DNA of 64,000 bases, taken from NCBI RefSeq assembly GCF_011745365.1, contig NW_024468909.1, positions 682,001 through 746,000 on the forward strand, read 5' to 3'. The position numbers were made by a program, and so were the translations under genes. How positions within the stretch are numbered: position 1 is the first letter of the stretch; every line of letters begins with the position of its first letter. Source of the stretch: Cryphonectria parasitica EP155 (taxonomy: Eukaryota; Ascomycota; Sordariomycetes; Diaporthales; Cryphonectriaceae). Under the pieces are notes generated by a model that saw nothing but the letters and a program-made list of their open reading frames with translations, was not told the origin of the DNA and made no database searches. Below are positions 12,104 through 25,054 of the stretch, in pieces.

Positions 12104-14916
12104 ATGGACCCTCTATCCCTCGTCGCCAGCGTCATCGCCCTTGTGCAAGCCGCAGCCGCCATTAGCAAGGGTATCAACACGCTCAGGTCCATGGGCAAGG
12201 CTCCAGCTGAGCTCTGCGCACTACTCAACGAGGTCAGCAGCTGCAAGCCACACAGTGATGAAAGAAGAAGAAGAGAAGGAAGTGAAAGAGAAAGAGAAAG
12301 AGAAAGAGAAAGAGAAAGAGAAAGAGAAAGAGAAAGAGAAAGAGAAAGAGAAAGAGAAAGAGAAAGAGAAAGAGAAAGAAAAGACTCCAAGGAGATACCC
12401 TCCCTTTTCGTCGCATATGTGCTGACCTGACAGCTTTCCAAAGCTTACAACCCTGCAGTCGCTGTCAAATCAGCTGCAAGAGGATCACCCGCCTACAAAC
12501 TCATCGAGCGTAAATGCCGTGGCGAGATGTGTGGCCGACATCAAGGAAATCGTCAAAGACATGGAGGACTTGGTCAACAGGTTCCTCACAAGCAGTAAAG
12601 GCCTAAATAGGAACGGCCAGCACAGGATATCTGCAGCGAGATGGAGGCTCGAGAGGGACAATGTCCTCACTCTCCGTGACCGGGCACGCCAGGCCCGAGA
12701 AACTCTGGCAGTCTGCTTTGCATCCAAGGCGGCGGCCGCTGCAGCTGCTGTAGGCACGACGACGACGACGACGACGACGACAGCCTCACCAGGGCAACTC
12801 GTTCTCGAGGTGGAGCGCGTGTTCCGGGTCTCGGCAGGTGAGCTGGGCAGTTCCATCCGTGCCGAGAACAACGAGTCTCTGCAGCGCATCGATGAGTCTC
12901 TTTGCCATCTCCGTGATACGCAGATGCAGACTATGAACAGTCTCGCAGCTTTGACCACGAGCATCTCCTCCATACAGCACTCGCCAACCCCCACGGCAGC
13001 AGATCCAAACCCAAGCCAGTCCACCTCAGTCATCACCAGCAGTCCCTCGCCCAAGAGCCCCGACGCTATCGCGTGTGTGCAGGCCTTCAGACGCACGCCC
13101 TGCACCTCGTCGTGCAAATGCCAATGCCACCGTACAGAGCTCGTCCGCAGCCCCGAGTATCTTCAGCGTGCCGTCGGGGCTCTGGTCCTGGCGTACAATG
13201 CGTTGCCGCTCTTCAAGGCCAGACCGTGCGACTATCATACGTGTCGAAGCCGGTCCAGGTCTACGTTCAAGCTGTACTACCACCTCCCGAGCTGGATCCT
13301 GTCCCGCGCCCTCTTGTTCACGCTGTCGTGGGATTCCTTGACGGGCCAGGGGGCATCTTTATACCTCAAGATCCCTCGCGTTATTAGTTCACACGACTCA
13401 ATATGGAAAGCAATTCGATGCTGCGACACACAGAGGCTGCTGGAAAGATTCGCGTCCAAAATCAACACTCCTACAGACATATCACCATCAGGAACATCCC
13501 TTCTACTTGCAAGTCCTTCTTATTCTTTCTTTTTTTTATACATGATATACCAAGTAGATATATACAGCTGTTGAGACAAAGGGTACACCCAAGACTGACA
13601 AAGCCACAGCATTCCATGTCCACTGGACAGCCCGTGATGATGGGAATCCTCCTACATGCTGGATGCGACATCACCTTCAAGAACTATCATGGGATGTATG
13701 TGAAACCAGTCTTCCACACCTCCTCTTGTTATCATTTAGCCCCCCCAATTGACAGCAGATCAATACAAAATGAGCATCCAAACTAACAATTTCTGCGTGT
13801 CCTACACGCTCCCCTTAAAGATCCCCCGCCAACAAAGCCCGAGGCCGCCTCTATATAAGCGACCTCGAGCCCATAAGTGAGCGAATGCACCGTCTATACC
13901 AGGCCATCGTACACATGGACGACGAAAACTCGTACAATTCCACCCTCATCCACGACACCCTCCTCCACCGCCACTACCAGACCGGCCCGTCCGCAGCGAC
14001 CACCGCCACCTCCAGCCCCCTCCTCACCCTGCAAGACGCCGTGCGCCTAGAACCAGCCGCCTCCCTCGACGCCCTGGACGGGCTGGGATATTCCCCGCTG
14101 CACTGGGCCGCCCGCAGGCAAGACAAGGCCAGCCTCGAGATCCTCCTCGAGGCCGGCGCCCGCGTCGACACGAGGAACCTCAATGGCCGCACCGCGCTGC
14201 ACTTCTCCGCCCAGCGCGGCCATCTCGACGTGGTGAAGCGGCTCCTGGCTGCCGGCAGCGACGTCGGCGCGTCCGATGTCAACGGGAGGACTCCTCTGCA
14301 CCTGGCCGTGGCAGCTTCGGCCGAGACGTCCACAGAGACGATGGCCGTGCTGCTCGGCGCCGCGGGTGGTTGTGACGTTGACGCCCGGGACCGCGTCAAC
14401 TGGTTTACGCCGCTGAACAACCTGGTGTACGAGTCGCTGGCGCGAGACCCCTGGGACTGCCACGGCAAGATCAACGCCTTGCTCAACGCGGGCGCCGACA
14501 TTGACGCGCCTGACAAATGGGGCTGCACGCCGCTGCTGAACGCGGCCATGATTCCCTGGGACAATACATTGTTTCGCATCCTGTATGAGAGGGGAGCCAA
14601 GACGCAGGTCCGAGATGGGACTGGGAGGGGCATTCTTCACTACGCTGCGGCCTATGGCGATCTAGAACACCTCGAGTACTTACGGAGCCTTGGGCTTACG
14701 CAGGAGCAAGTGGACACGTATAGCAGGGACCAGACTGGTCACACGCCATCCAGCTTGATGGAGTGGAGGGCCGGCACCAACCCCAAGAAACTCTGGACTA
14801 ACATGAAGAGGGCGACCAAGGAGGAAGTCTCGGCCTTCAACAACCTGATCCGAGAGGTTCGCCTGGGTGACGACACGGGAGACGTATTTGTTGATGCTTG
14901 CGAGAGCTTTGGTTAG
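12104..14916 (+). CDS. ankyrin-repeat protein with fungal N-terminal domain
   Basis: Proposed exons: 12104-12232, 12444-13553, 13610-13695, 13821-14916 (806 aa). The N-terminus MDPLSLVASVIALVQAA is the classic start of the fungal N-terminal domain found on NACHT and ankyrin proteins. Exon 2 carries a coiled region, an Ala/Thr homopolymer stretch encoded by GAC/ACG repeats at 12756-12781, and a Cys/His motif (CKCQCH) with the downstream CDYHTC that typifies this ankyrin family. The last exon holds about five ankyrin repeats (GYSPLHWAARRQD, GRTALHFSAQRGH, GRTPLHLAV, WGCTPLLNAA, GRGILHYAAAYGD). Intron 1 (211 nt) contains a polypurine hexamer array. The junctions at 13553/13610 and 13695/13821 are the least certain; an alternative acceptor at 13567 also keeps frame downstream. 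The likely role is protein-protein interaction, with partner unknown. Confidence 0.75.
12283..12380 (+). repeat. (GAAAGA)n polypurine array inside an intron
   Basis: About 16 tandem copies of the hexamer AGAAAG, purine-only on the plus strand. It lies within intron 1 of the ankyrin gene, between donor GTCAGC at 12233 and acceptor AAAG at 12443. It makes spurious Arg/Glu- and Lys/Glu-rich ORFs in two frames. Confidence 0.9.
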
Positions 14917-16231
14917 TCCGTTGATCAACGACGGGTAACAATTATTACTCAAAAGGTTCGAGGTTTGCAATCCATCGCCAAGTGGCCACAGCGCACTGCA
15001 GGAATGGGCAAACTAATTGATAGGGTCAGCAAGTATATACGAAAATGCAACCATCCATGCTCACCGGCCTGAGGCGAATACTTGTCTGCAACCGCACTCC
15101 AGCATCGCTGCATCGACATGTGGCCAAGAACTTGTTGCTCAGATCGTGGATCGTTCTGTCCGTCTTCGTGCCTTGGTCCAGGCGCATCCCCTTTCGACAA
15201 CCATTCTTGCTCACTCCCAAGCCAACCTATAAAGCAGAAGCTGCAGAATAGAAAACAAAGAAACAAAAGCCAACCGCCGGTGCCGACAGTAATTCAAAAA
15301 TAAGTAGGGTAAGAAAGAAGAAAAAAAGACCGGGGGGGGGGGGGGTGTTGGTCACGAGTGAAAAACCGTGGTGCAGCAAGATCAAGAGCAGGAGAACCAC
15401 AAGAGTCAAGTATCAATACTTAAACAGCAATTAAGAAAATCAACCCCCTCCCCTTTTCCCCCATCCAAAGTCCGACCCTTCCAACCCATCACGTTCGTCA
15501 GGTCACTCCTCTCATGTCATTTGTGCTCGCCTCAAAATTGTCCTCCCTTTAAGCAGAGAACTTCCCTGATTCCTCTCTCATTACCGAATCTCGATGTAAC
15601 AAAAATGAAGTCACCCGGCACAGCCGTTGTAAGCATCCGCCAAGCTGACCAAAGAAGATCCCCCCCCCCCCCTTTTTCCTTTCCCATTGAGCCGACCGTC
15701 TAACGCAATGCAACACTGAGACGTTCGAACCGACATGACATTGTCTCTCATCATAACTATTGCTGAGGCCGAGGAAGCAATGCGTAGGGTTTGCTAGAGG
15801 TCGTCGTCGCAGGATTGGCCGGGGGCAGGCCGTGTGGAGCAGATGAGCGATCCGCATGCCATCTGAGAATATTTGTGTTGTTGGAATGTAGAATATCCTT
15901 TACGTATATTCCACACTGATGAAATCCTCAAACGAGTCAGCAGCCATTGCTGGGGTAGGCCGTCTAGCAGTAGGGCGGATGTCTTGGGCGAATGTAGAGC
16001 GCGTCTTCTGGGGTCAAGGCGAAGAAATGGTGGTACATCGAGGCAAGTGTTCGGCATAGAGAAGGGACCAGAGAATAGAGAGCCTAATAGATTCGACACG
16101 GCGAGGAGCGAGAATCCGTTTGTGGTGGTAGTAGTCGAGTTTGACCGTGTTTGCGTGGTGAGTGGAGGAAAAGCAAATCATCGTCGTCCGAACCTAGAAA
16201 TACGAAGAAGGGTGTTGGTGTGAATTCAAAC
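14917..16231. other. intergenic region with poly-G and poly-C tracts
   Basis: About 1.3 kb between the ankyrin gene and the end of the PP1 gene. It contains a G14 run at 15332-15345 and a C13 run at 15660-15672, with pyrimidine-rich DNA between. The right part should contain the PP1 3' UTR. No gene is seen. Confidence 0.6.
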
Positions 16232-17550
<1,319 letters not shown>

Positions 17551-17571
17551 GGTGATCGTGTCGGCCGCCAA

Positions 17572-20500
17572 GAGCTGGCGTGATGATGGCGGAGAAGGGA
17601 GGAGGGGTGGGCGCGCCGGAAGGGTGGGAATGCGCTGTGGTGGGACAGGATTTTACGCAGTCAGATAGGTGGGGTGGGTTGATGCACTTCTGTCGGCTGC
17701 GTTTGCATCGATGCGTTAGCGCCGGAGGGACTGGTATGCGCAGAGGGAGACAAGGTAAAGAAGGGAAAATAGACCACAGGTTGATGAGGTTCTGGAGTGG
17801 CAATGAAGCGATGAATAGAGTCGATTTGGGCTGGATGAGAGAAGTGTGATGCTCGATGCAGGGGGGAAAAGAACAATAGTGACGGAGGCGAGGAGGGAGG
17901 GTGTGGAGCAAACATACGTTTTAGAAGTGATCTCAGCCAGAGGTTGCTTTCAAGACAAGCTGAAAGCGTCTGCAGTGTCAATCGCCTTCACAGAAACGAG
18001 TGGTGACGACCAGTCTCGTGTGTATCTGAGGTATTGTTATTCGGATAGGTAAGAGCTTTGTGGATGTGTGGGTATGCTGCCGGTCAAGATGGGCGACCGG
18101 AGCGATCAAGGTAGGTGTCGCGTCTCGACAGCTTCAGCAGCGGGGCCAATTCAGTTGTGACGTGGATCGTCAGGCCGCGGTGCTGGGGCTGCGTCAGGGT
18201 GTTCGCGTCTGCTTCGCCCCTTAAGTGCGAAGATAAAATACAGATGAATGAAGTTTCGGTCTCTTTGAACCGTTTGTCGCCTGTATTGAGGGATGAACAA
18301 TCACCTCGTGATGCGTGCACCCGGGAGGCACGGAGCGGGTTCGCGAGTGGATTTTTTTTTTCTTTCTTTTTTTTCTGTCTTGGGGGTTCTTCCCTCTCGT
18401 CTTGGTTCGCCGCGGGACTTGGGGTGCCAGAACAAGCTGGAATCGTCGGGTGCGTCGCGTAGTGTTGAGTTCGAAAAATAGAGGAGAGTATATCCTCGGT
18501 CGCCGTGGTGGATTTGCAGGTTGAAAAATGCCTGAATCAGGTCTTGTGGTCGCCTTAAAGATGAATCGGATTGACAAGTCGCCTGTGGATTGGGGTGAGT
18601 GTCGGGGTCAACAAAGGTCAAAAGATTGCTCAGGCGAGGGATGGGAGTGGGAAGGTTGGAAGGCAAACGGGCGGATCGGGGACGTCAGGGCAGGGCCTTA
18701 GGGAGAATTCCAGTCACAATGCTACCTGGAACCGTTTCGAAGGGGGGCGTACGGGGGGTGGTGCTGGGGGGAGGGAGGGGGGGGAGAATGCTGGGGCGCA
18801 GGGTTGCAGGTTGCCCGCCTAAAAGCTGAGGAAAAGCGCGCTAAGTGAAGACGACGGCTGCGTTGCAAATCGAGACTTGGCGCTCCCAACTGCTTGGATT
18901 TTGGGGCTAAGGCCTGGACCTGGGAGTTGTGACTAGGACTGCAAACAGGGGCTGGCTGGCTGGCTTCTGGCTTGTTGCTAACTGCTGCTGCTGCGGCTGC
19001 TGGCTTCAAAGTGGAGGCAGCTGGGCAGGCAGAGTGAGTTTGCAAGGGAAGGGGCTAGCGCCCAGGGGTCGGTCCCTCAACCGCAAGAATGGCAGGCAGG
19101 CACCCGGGGGGGCTAGGCAGGCACGCCGCAGAATTTGGCCCAAAGTCGAGGTCCAAGTCAGCTCTAAGCCCTGAGGCCTACTTCTTTTCACCCCCAACGT
19201 TACTGCTACTACTATAGGTGTATATACTGCAATCGTACCTCTTGGTGCGGGAGGTTGCGGGCGTCGCAGGCTAAGCCCCACTTCCGTTATAATCCAAAAA
19301 TGGCCTGGAACCTGGATCGGTCTCCACTTATCTGAGCTCCCAGACAGAGCTGCCATTGGGTCCAGAGAATCTAGCCTCGCTCCCTCCATCTGACCTCACC
19401 GGGGATCTGTTCAACCTTACTTGCACGAGGACCAAGTACCATGTATATGTATATCTTCTTTTCTTCTTTTTTCCTTCCACATGCGAAAATCAATTGAACT
19501 ACTTCTTCTCCTGCAAGCGTGTCGTCTCCGTCTGTCACCGTTCCCAATTCCAACAGCTCCATCAGATGACCTCGACCTGCCTCTCCTCCTCACCTCGGCA
19601 TTTTTCCCTTTGTTCTCGCCCTCACCTCGGTCAGAACCACTCCAGGCCTGGCTTAGTTGGTGCTCGTGTCTGCCATGCCTGCACGGCGCCCCGTTGGAAC
19701 GCAGTTTAATATGCGCAATAGCCACGGCACGCCCTCACTCACTTTAGTCGAACAATAACCACGGACAATAAGACCCATCGCCGAGCTCGATCGAGTCCAC
19801 CACAAGAAATGAGACAGACGTACACAATGCGACTGATAGCACCGGGCCCGAAACCGACTGCGACTCTGAAGAGATGTTTACCAGCCCGACGACGTCTCCA
19901 CTGCTTAGGGTCTGGGAGCCCAACTGCGGATACTCGTGCCCTCACAGATCCTGAGTTTGTTCCTTTGCAATTTCTTTACGTCGAAGACCGATTTCGTGTT
20001 GACTTCTCGACCAAAGTCGGCCAGCCAGATCCCCCTTCGGCCCCCGTCTCTCATCCCCGGCAGGCCGTGGAAACATACGCTTCTGAAATGACGAGTTTCA
20101 GCGTTGTCAAACGGGTGTACAACGGTCATTTCTTATTCTACATGCCGTCCGAGGTTATACAAGCAGCGCAAAACACATATACACATACACGCAGCTTTAG
20201 CCCCTGACAGTCCTTTGTGACGGATTCCTGAAGGCGTGAGAGGGATACGCTCTGGAGCCGTCTGACCACTGACCACCTTGGCACCGGTAGCTCAGGTGCA
20301 CACCATCCGTCGCCTGGCCTATCGTATTGCTGGCTGACCCATCACAACTCAGTCCGAGCAACCACAACGGCGCCAGACTCGGATCGCAATTACTGACTAT
20401 AGTTCTGCATCTCATTGCAGCGAGGGAAAAGAGAACCTCACCGGTCGACGAGCAGCAGGTGCCCCTTTTCTTCAAAAATCAGCATGTGCACCCGTCCCAC

Positions 20501-22592
20501 CCACCCTCACTGTTCACCCGGCCTAGACTGCGATGGCACCCACATTGAAGCTTGCCAGACCCTCTTGATCACATCGGGAGGACTACTATTGGCTTCTCGA
20601 GGGCCAAATGCCGGGTTCGCTGCACGGGGCGGTCGGAGTCGCATGCTGCCAAGATTTTCAAGAACTGGCCAGCGATTGAACAAAGATCAGTCTACAATCC
20701 ACTCGAAAGCATTCCCTCCAGTCCCACGACAGCCCGCCACCGACATCGTTGAGACCGCTGTCGTGGCACGGTACCGGAATGACGCCCATGCTCGCTGACA
20801 AGGCACGTACGGTGAGTTGAGTCAAGCAGTTTCTTTTTTGTTGGACATGATGAGTCTGCCATGAAACGAAGAAAACATCACTCGGTGTCGTCAGCGTGAT
20901 CTTGGGAGAATAGCGGTCTTTCTCCTCTCCCTCCCCAGTCCAAGTAGTATCCCGTCGGCTGTCCCTCGCCTGCTCCCGTTTCTCCCCCCGGAGTACGGAG
21001 CCGAAGACCATTCCAACTTTGTGCTCCGCCCATAGACTTGTTCTCTGCTGCGACTCTGCACGCTCGACCCGTGACGACTCATTTAAAGGTTGCTTGCTCC
21101 ACTCACTGAGGGCTTTGCAAGCATCTTATGCCTCAGCTCTGAACGCCAGGATCAGCACACCCCCAGACCGGCAGTCATCCATGAAAGGTACCTGTTTCCA
21201 CGTTCAGAAGACCGATTTGCCACTCCTTCCTGCGCTTGTATTCACAAGTACCAATATCTATCTTACTGTCGTTTGTAAACAAAGAATTGTAGACCTACTA
21301 GAGGCTATGTAGTTCAGGGCCGAGGACTTTTCACTTCGTCATTAGATCGTCTTTGGATACCTAGACAAGCTGTCTGCGGTGAGCAACCTCTTCGTTCATC
21401 AATCACTTGGACAAGCCTGAGTCATCAATTTCGTCATGCCACCTAGACTACGTAGACCGCTTCACTTGGCTCTGGCTTTCTTCAGATTTCAAACATCGGC
21501 TCATGGTTGAAGTAGATCGGCAGAGATTCCTTTATCAGCTGTCTTAACCCATCAAATCACCAGATGACCGCGGATTGGCGCCGATCATTTCAGAACTGAC
21601 TTGGGAAGGGCCCTCGTCTTTTCCCGAGCGTCATGATTAGATCGACATACTGCCCGATAGTCACTGCTTCTTAAATATGGGCTAAAGCTACCATCACGGT
21701 CCCCGATCAAGATTCAGTTCGGCATTGTACTCTTAAGACGAGGGAAACGCTCACGGTTCTGCGGCATTGGGAACTTTTAGTCAACGCCCGGTCGCCTAAG
21801 CTGAATAAACGGCAGTGCTACGCCTCTCAAAGCTTGTCATTAGTGTCACCTGAGAAGGCACAGCTCCGAACTCTGATATCCCTTCCTGTCTACGGTAGCT
21901 CAGTTTTTGCTTGGTCAGCCAGGAAACTCCCGTTTAGAGTTCTCAGTCATGGGCCATTTCTTGATCTCGCACCACAACCTTCTGACGAACACCCTTTTAA
22001 ATTAATTGGGCCTCTTTGATATTCGCGACCTTACGATGCTGCAACCTAAAGATGTTTGCTTGGGACTGTGTCTAATCAACGACACGTAGGGGACACATGC
22101 CATTGCCGGGTTTGTCTGTTTTTATCCCTGGGGTAAGGGAGAAGAGAGATCTGCTGCCGGGGACTGCGTTGGGCAGTGGTGCTGCGCTCCAAGACTTTAC
22201 AGGTTTAATCACTGCAGAGACCATTGACAGTCCGTCAGGGTGTCCTTCACGGAGATATGTTTGGTACTCATCAGTCTTTCCAGCAGGTTGCATAGCTTTC
22301 TTCTTAGCAACGGGCTCGAATCACGTTCAGACTCAGATAGATACCTTCAAGTGCTTACTTACTTAGTAGACTGAGAGGTCCCCAAATAGACAAGAAATTG
22401 TACGGGCATCTGTGCTAGTGGTCTATAGTTCCGTGACTATGAGTTTTCGAGCTCTCCATGATTATGGCTAATTTAATTGTGATGATGTGCTCAAAGCGAA
22501 TTGGAAGTCGTGTAACCGGGTTTTAAATGATGCCTTGACGTCTGTTGAGCCGACTTACTTCACTTCAAAAACGCAACAATATCATGAATATC
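17572..22592. other. 5-kb gene-free region
   Basis: No convincing gene on either strand. ORFs of 60-135 codons overlap on several frames, with Ser/Arg/Pro-rich composition typical of non-coding GC-rich fungal DNA. The part next to 17550 should hold the PP1 promoter and 5' leader; pyrimidine and T-rich blocks such as 18350-18372 lie there. Confidence 0.5.
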
Positions 22593-24659
22593 CTACATGT
22601 ATATGAGGGTATCGTTTCTCACAGGAGACGTAGCAAGATGATCTGCACCAAGCGTTGATTTTCGAGACTCAATCACATGTTCCTGTAACTTCTCGGCTTC
22701 GTCCCACCGGCACTGGTCACTGTATATCGATGCCATCTCCTCCATATCGTTCAGCTTGTCGCGATCCCAAGCCTGCAGATGCATATTCTCCACGTCTCCG
22801 TGCGATGTGTGGCTATCATGTGTTTCCAGATGCTCTAATACCATATTCGTGGTGCGGGTTTTCTCGTTGGCGGACTCGTCGAATGTCTCAATCGCTCTTT
22901 CGGTCAACTCCATCCCAGGGAGTGCGGTTTCCATGTCGGGATCACGGGGGTCAGTTTCTTTTAAGTCCTCAGTATCCGCATCAACGCTATGTTGACTGAA
23001 TCCAGCATCCTGAGATGTCCCCTCGACGACACCATTCGCTCTATTTGACTCAGCATTGAAGTCGCTCTCATTATCACCCGTGGCAGAGTGCGGGAGTGAA
23101 AAGCATGCGAACCTCTCCAGATGCAGCACGATGTGATCTTGCATCGCCCGCGCAGTGCCAAGCGTTATCATGCAAATAGGACAAGGCCGATCCACAGTAT
23201 CTCGGATAGATTCACTGGCCTGAAGAACACGGCTCGCAGAGGACTCATCGCTGCCGTAGGACTCGGCGTGATCGCTTCGCAGATGGTGTTTGTACGCATC
23301 AAGCTCGACGAAAATCTAGTCATGGTGTTCCAGACACCGCCACACTCTGCGATGAGCCGAATTCTCATGCTGTATCCAGTCCTGTCGCCTGTCATAGAGC
23401 TGCGTCGGATTTCGGCAGTCCTCGTATGTGCACATGTACGGCCGTAAGTCGTGGATCAGATGGGCTTTCCAAGCCTTGTCCGCAAGGAACTCGCGAGGGC
23501 AGAAGGTGAAGCAGAAGGGGCACTCAAAGGGTTCGTTGGAGCGGGTCTTCTGCGGCAGTTTGGGCGGAGGAGGGAAATCAACCGTATCGCGGGCGGGTTG
23601 CCCTATTGACGGTGCGTATTCTGATACGGTCCAGGTCGAACGATTGTCTATTACTTCGAGTTGAGCGATGTTCAGTGTCGTGGCGGTCGTTACGGAGTTT
23701 GCTGGGATGAGTGGTATAGGTGCTGGCGCGTCGGAATGCCTGTGCAATTCCACGGGTGAAGGCTCAGTCTCTGAAGCCTCTTTGGATAAAAAAGCGTTGG
23801 TATATTTGTGGAGGTTATCCCGGTGCTTGGACCAATATGCAAACTGTTGGCGCCGTTTCACGTTTGCCTGAGTGATGCGATCGATCAAGAAAGACTCAGT
23901 AGCGCTCCGCTGATGGCTCAGCACAGTCCTGATCGGTTCCCACACTGCGTCGTCGTTGTCCTCAGTTGAATTCTCGGGCGGGCTCGGGTCATGCTCTTGG
24001 AAAGCTCGAAATTTCTGATATTGGAGGAACATGGACCTGATATAATCACGATCATTTTTTTCAATGGTCTGCAGGAGGTCGACCCCAGTTTCTTCGTCCA
24101 CTTGCTGAAACTTTGCGGCCCGCAACGAACCAAGTCTGGTGGAGGGATTTCTGATCTGTGTAGATATCTTGAATAGTCTGTTGATAGGATCACGAATCCC
24201 GTCTAGCAAGAGATCGATGTCCGATTCGACGTCTTCATCTTCATCCTCATGCTCTGCACCTCCCGGATTTGATCTGGAGACTGCTCTCTGTTCGTCGACG
24301 GGCGTCTGCTCCTGGACGGCGCCTGGAAGCATTTGCATCACCTCATCCAGAGAGTCAATGAGCTCTCCCAACAACCTCTGGAGCGTCTGCGCCAGTCTTT
24401 CGGCCTCTCGGACCCGGTAGTCCAGAGAGCCATGACCTGGTACAAACAGCCCCAAATTTGCAGCCCAGAGCTCGAATCGTTCTGACTCGGCCAAGAATAA
24501 AGATACGGGCCATGCTTCATCGACCTCGTTGTTGAGGGCTTTCTTAACCTTGAGGAAGAGGCCGGTGGCTCGGGCTCCCAAGGCTGCTAGGACCCCACTG
24601 TTGGAGACGGTATTATCTTTGGACGTCATTGGGGGAGATGGCAGATGGAGAGAGGTCAT
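22593..24659 (-). pseudogene. C2H2-type/TPR-like protein gene interrupted by in-frame TAG
   Basis: A minus-strand frame starts at 24659 (MTSLHLPSPP, or the in-frame ATG at 24629) and runs 447 codons to a TAG at 23316-23318. It continues in the same frame to 22593. The first ~300 residues look like the N-terminal helical region of fungal C2H2/TPR proteins, with an acidic stretch (EHEDEDEDVESD). C2H2-like fingers then follow: FECPFCF, CTYEDC, WRCLEHHD, and after the stop FVELDAYKHHLRSDH, CPICM, HIVLHLERFACFSLP. The TAG falls inside a finger, between its cysteine and histidines, and no usable intron can remove it. The tail has one TPR-like motif (WDEAEKLQEHVIESRK) and ends abruptly. A change from CAG to TAG would explain the break. 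It is probably a pseudogene, less likely a truncated gene, readthrough or sequencing error. Confidence 0.6.
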
Positions 24660-25054
24660 GTGCGGCAGATGAAGAGCATCAGGAGCTGGTGCATGTTGTA
24701 TGAAAAGAGGATCAATATGCAGCCTCCTTCAGCTTGCGTCAGTATGTGCCTTCCACTGTCGGCTTGACGTCTCTACGGTGGTCAACGTAATCGAACCAAT
24801 ACAATTGCAATTCGGAACCGGGTTTCCCCTCTCTTTACTCACATGTCTCTGGGAGGACTACTGCTGCACGTAAGACCCCAGTGCGGAATAGTCTCAGTGG
24901 CGTTAATGATCGCAATTCATCCTCAGCTGGCCGGGCATGAGTCCAATATTGGACCTTTGGTTCTTCCTCCCGTTTATCAAAACCTCTAAGCTCCTGGTAC
25001 CCTCCAATGCTCAATATTCCAGCTTGGCTCTATCTTTTTCCTTACTTTTCAGAC
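24660..25054. promoter_or_regulatory. divergent promoter region
   Basis: 395 bp between the start of the broken C2H2/TPR gene (minus) and the start of the DUF7580-type gene (plus). Both upstream regions must lie here. No specific regulatory motif was identified. Confidence 0.45.

Noticed and set aside
12104..12430. 108-codon ORF with a long Arg/Glu repeat and two overlapping ORFs
   Set aside because: Only the first 43 codons are real (exon 1 of the ankyrin gene). The repeat part is the intronic hexamer array translated, and other frames give equally simple repeats.
12485..13117. 210-codon minus-strand ORF
   Set aside because: Antisense shadow of ankyrin gene exon 2, with poly-Val and poly-Ala arising from the trinucleotide repeat.
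13974..14640. 219- and 197-codon minus-strand ORFs
   Set aside because: Shadows of the GC-rich ankyrin-repeat exon, with no protein-like motif.
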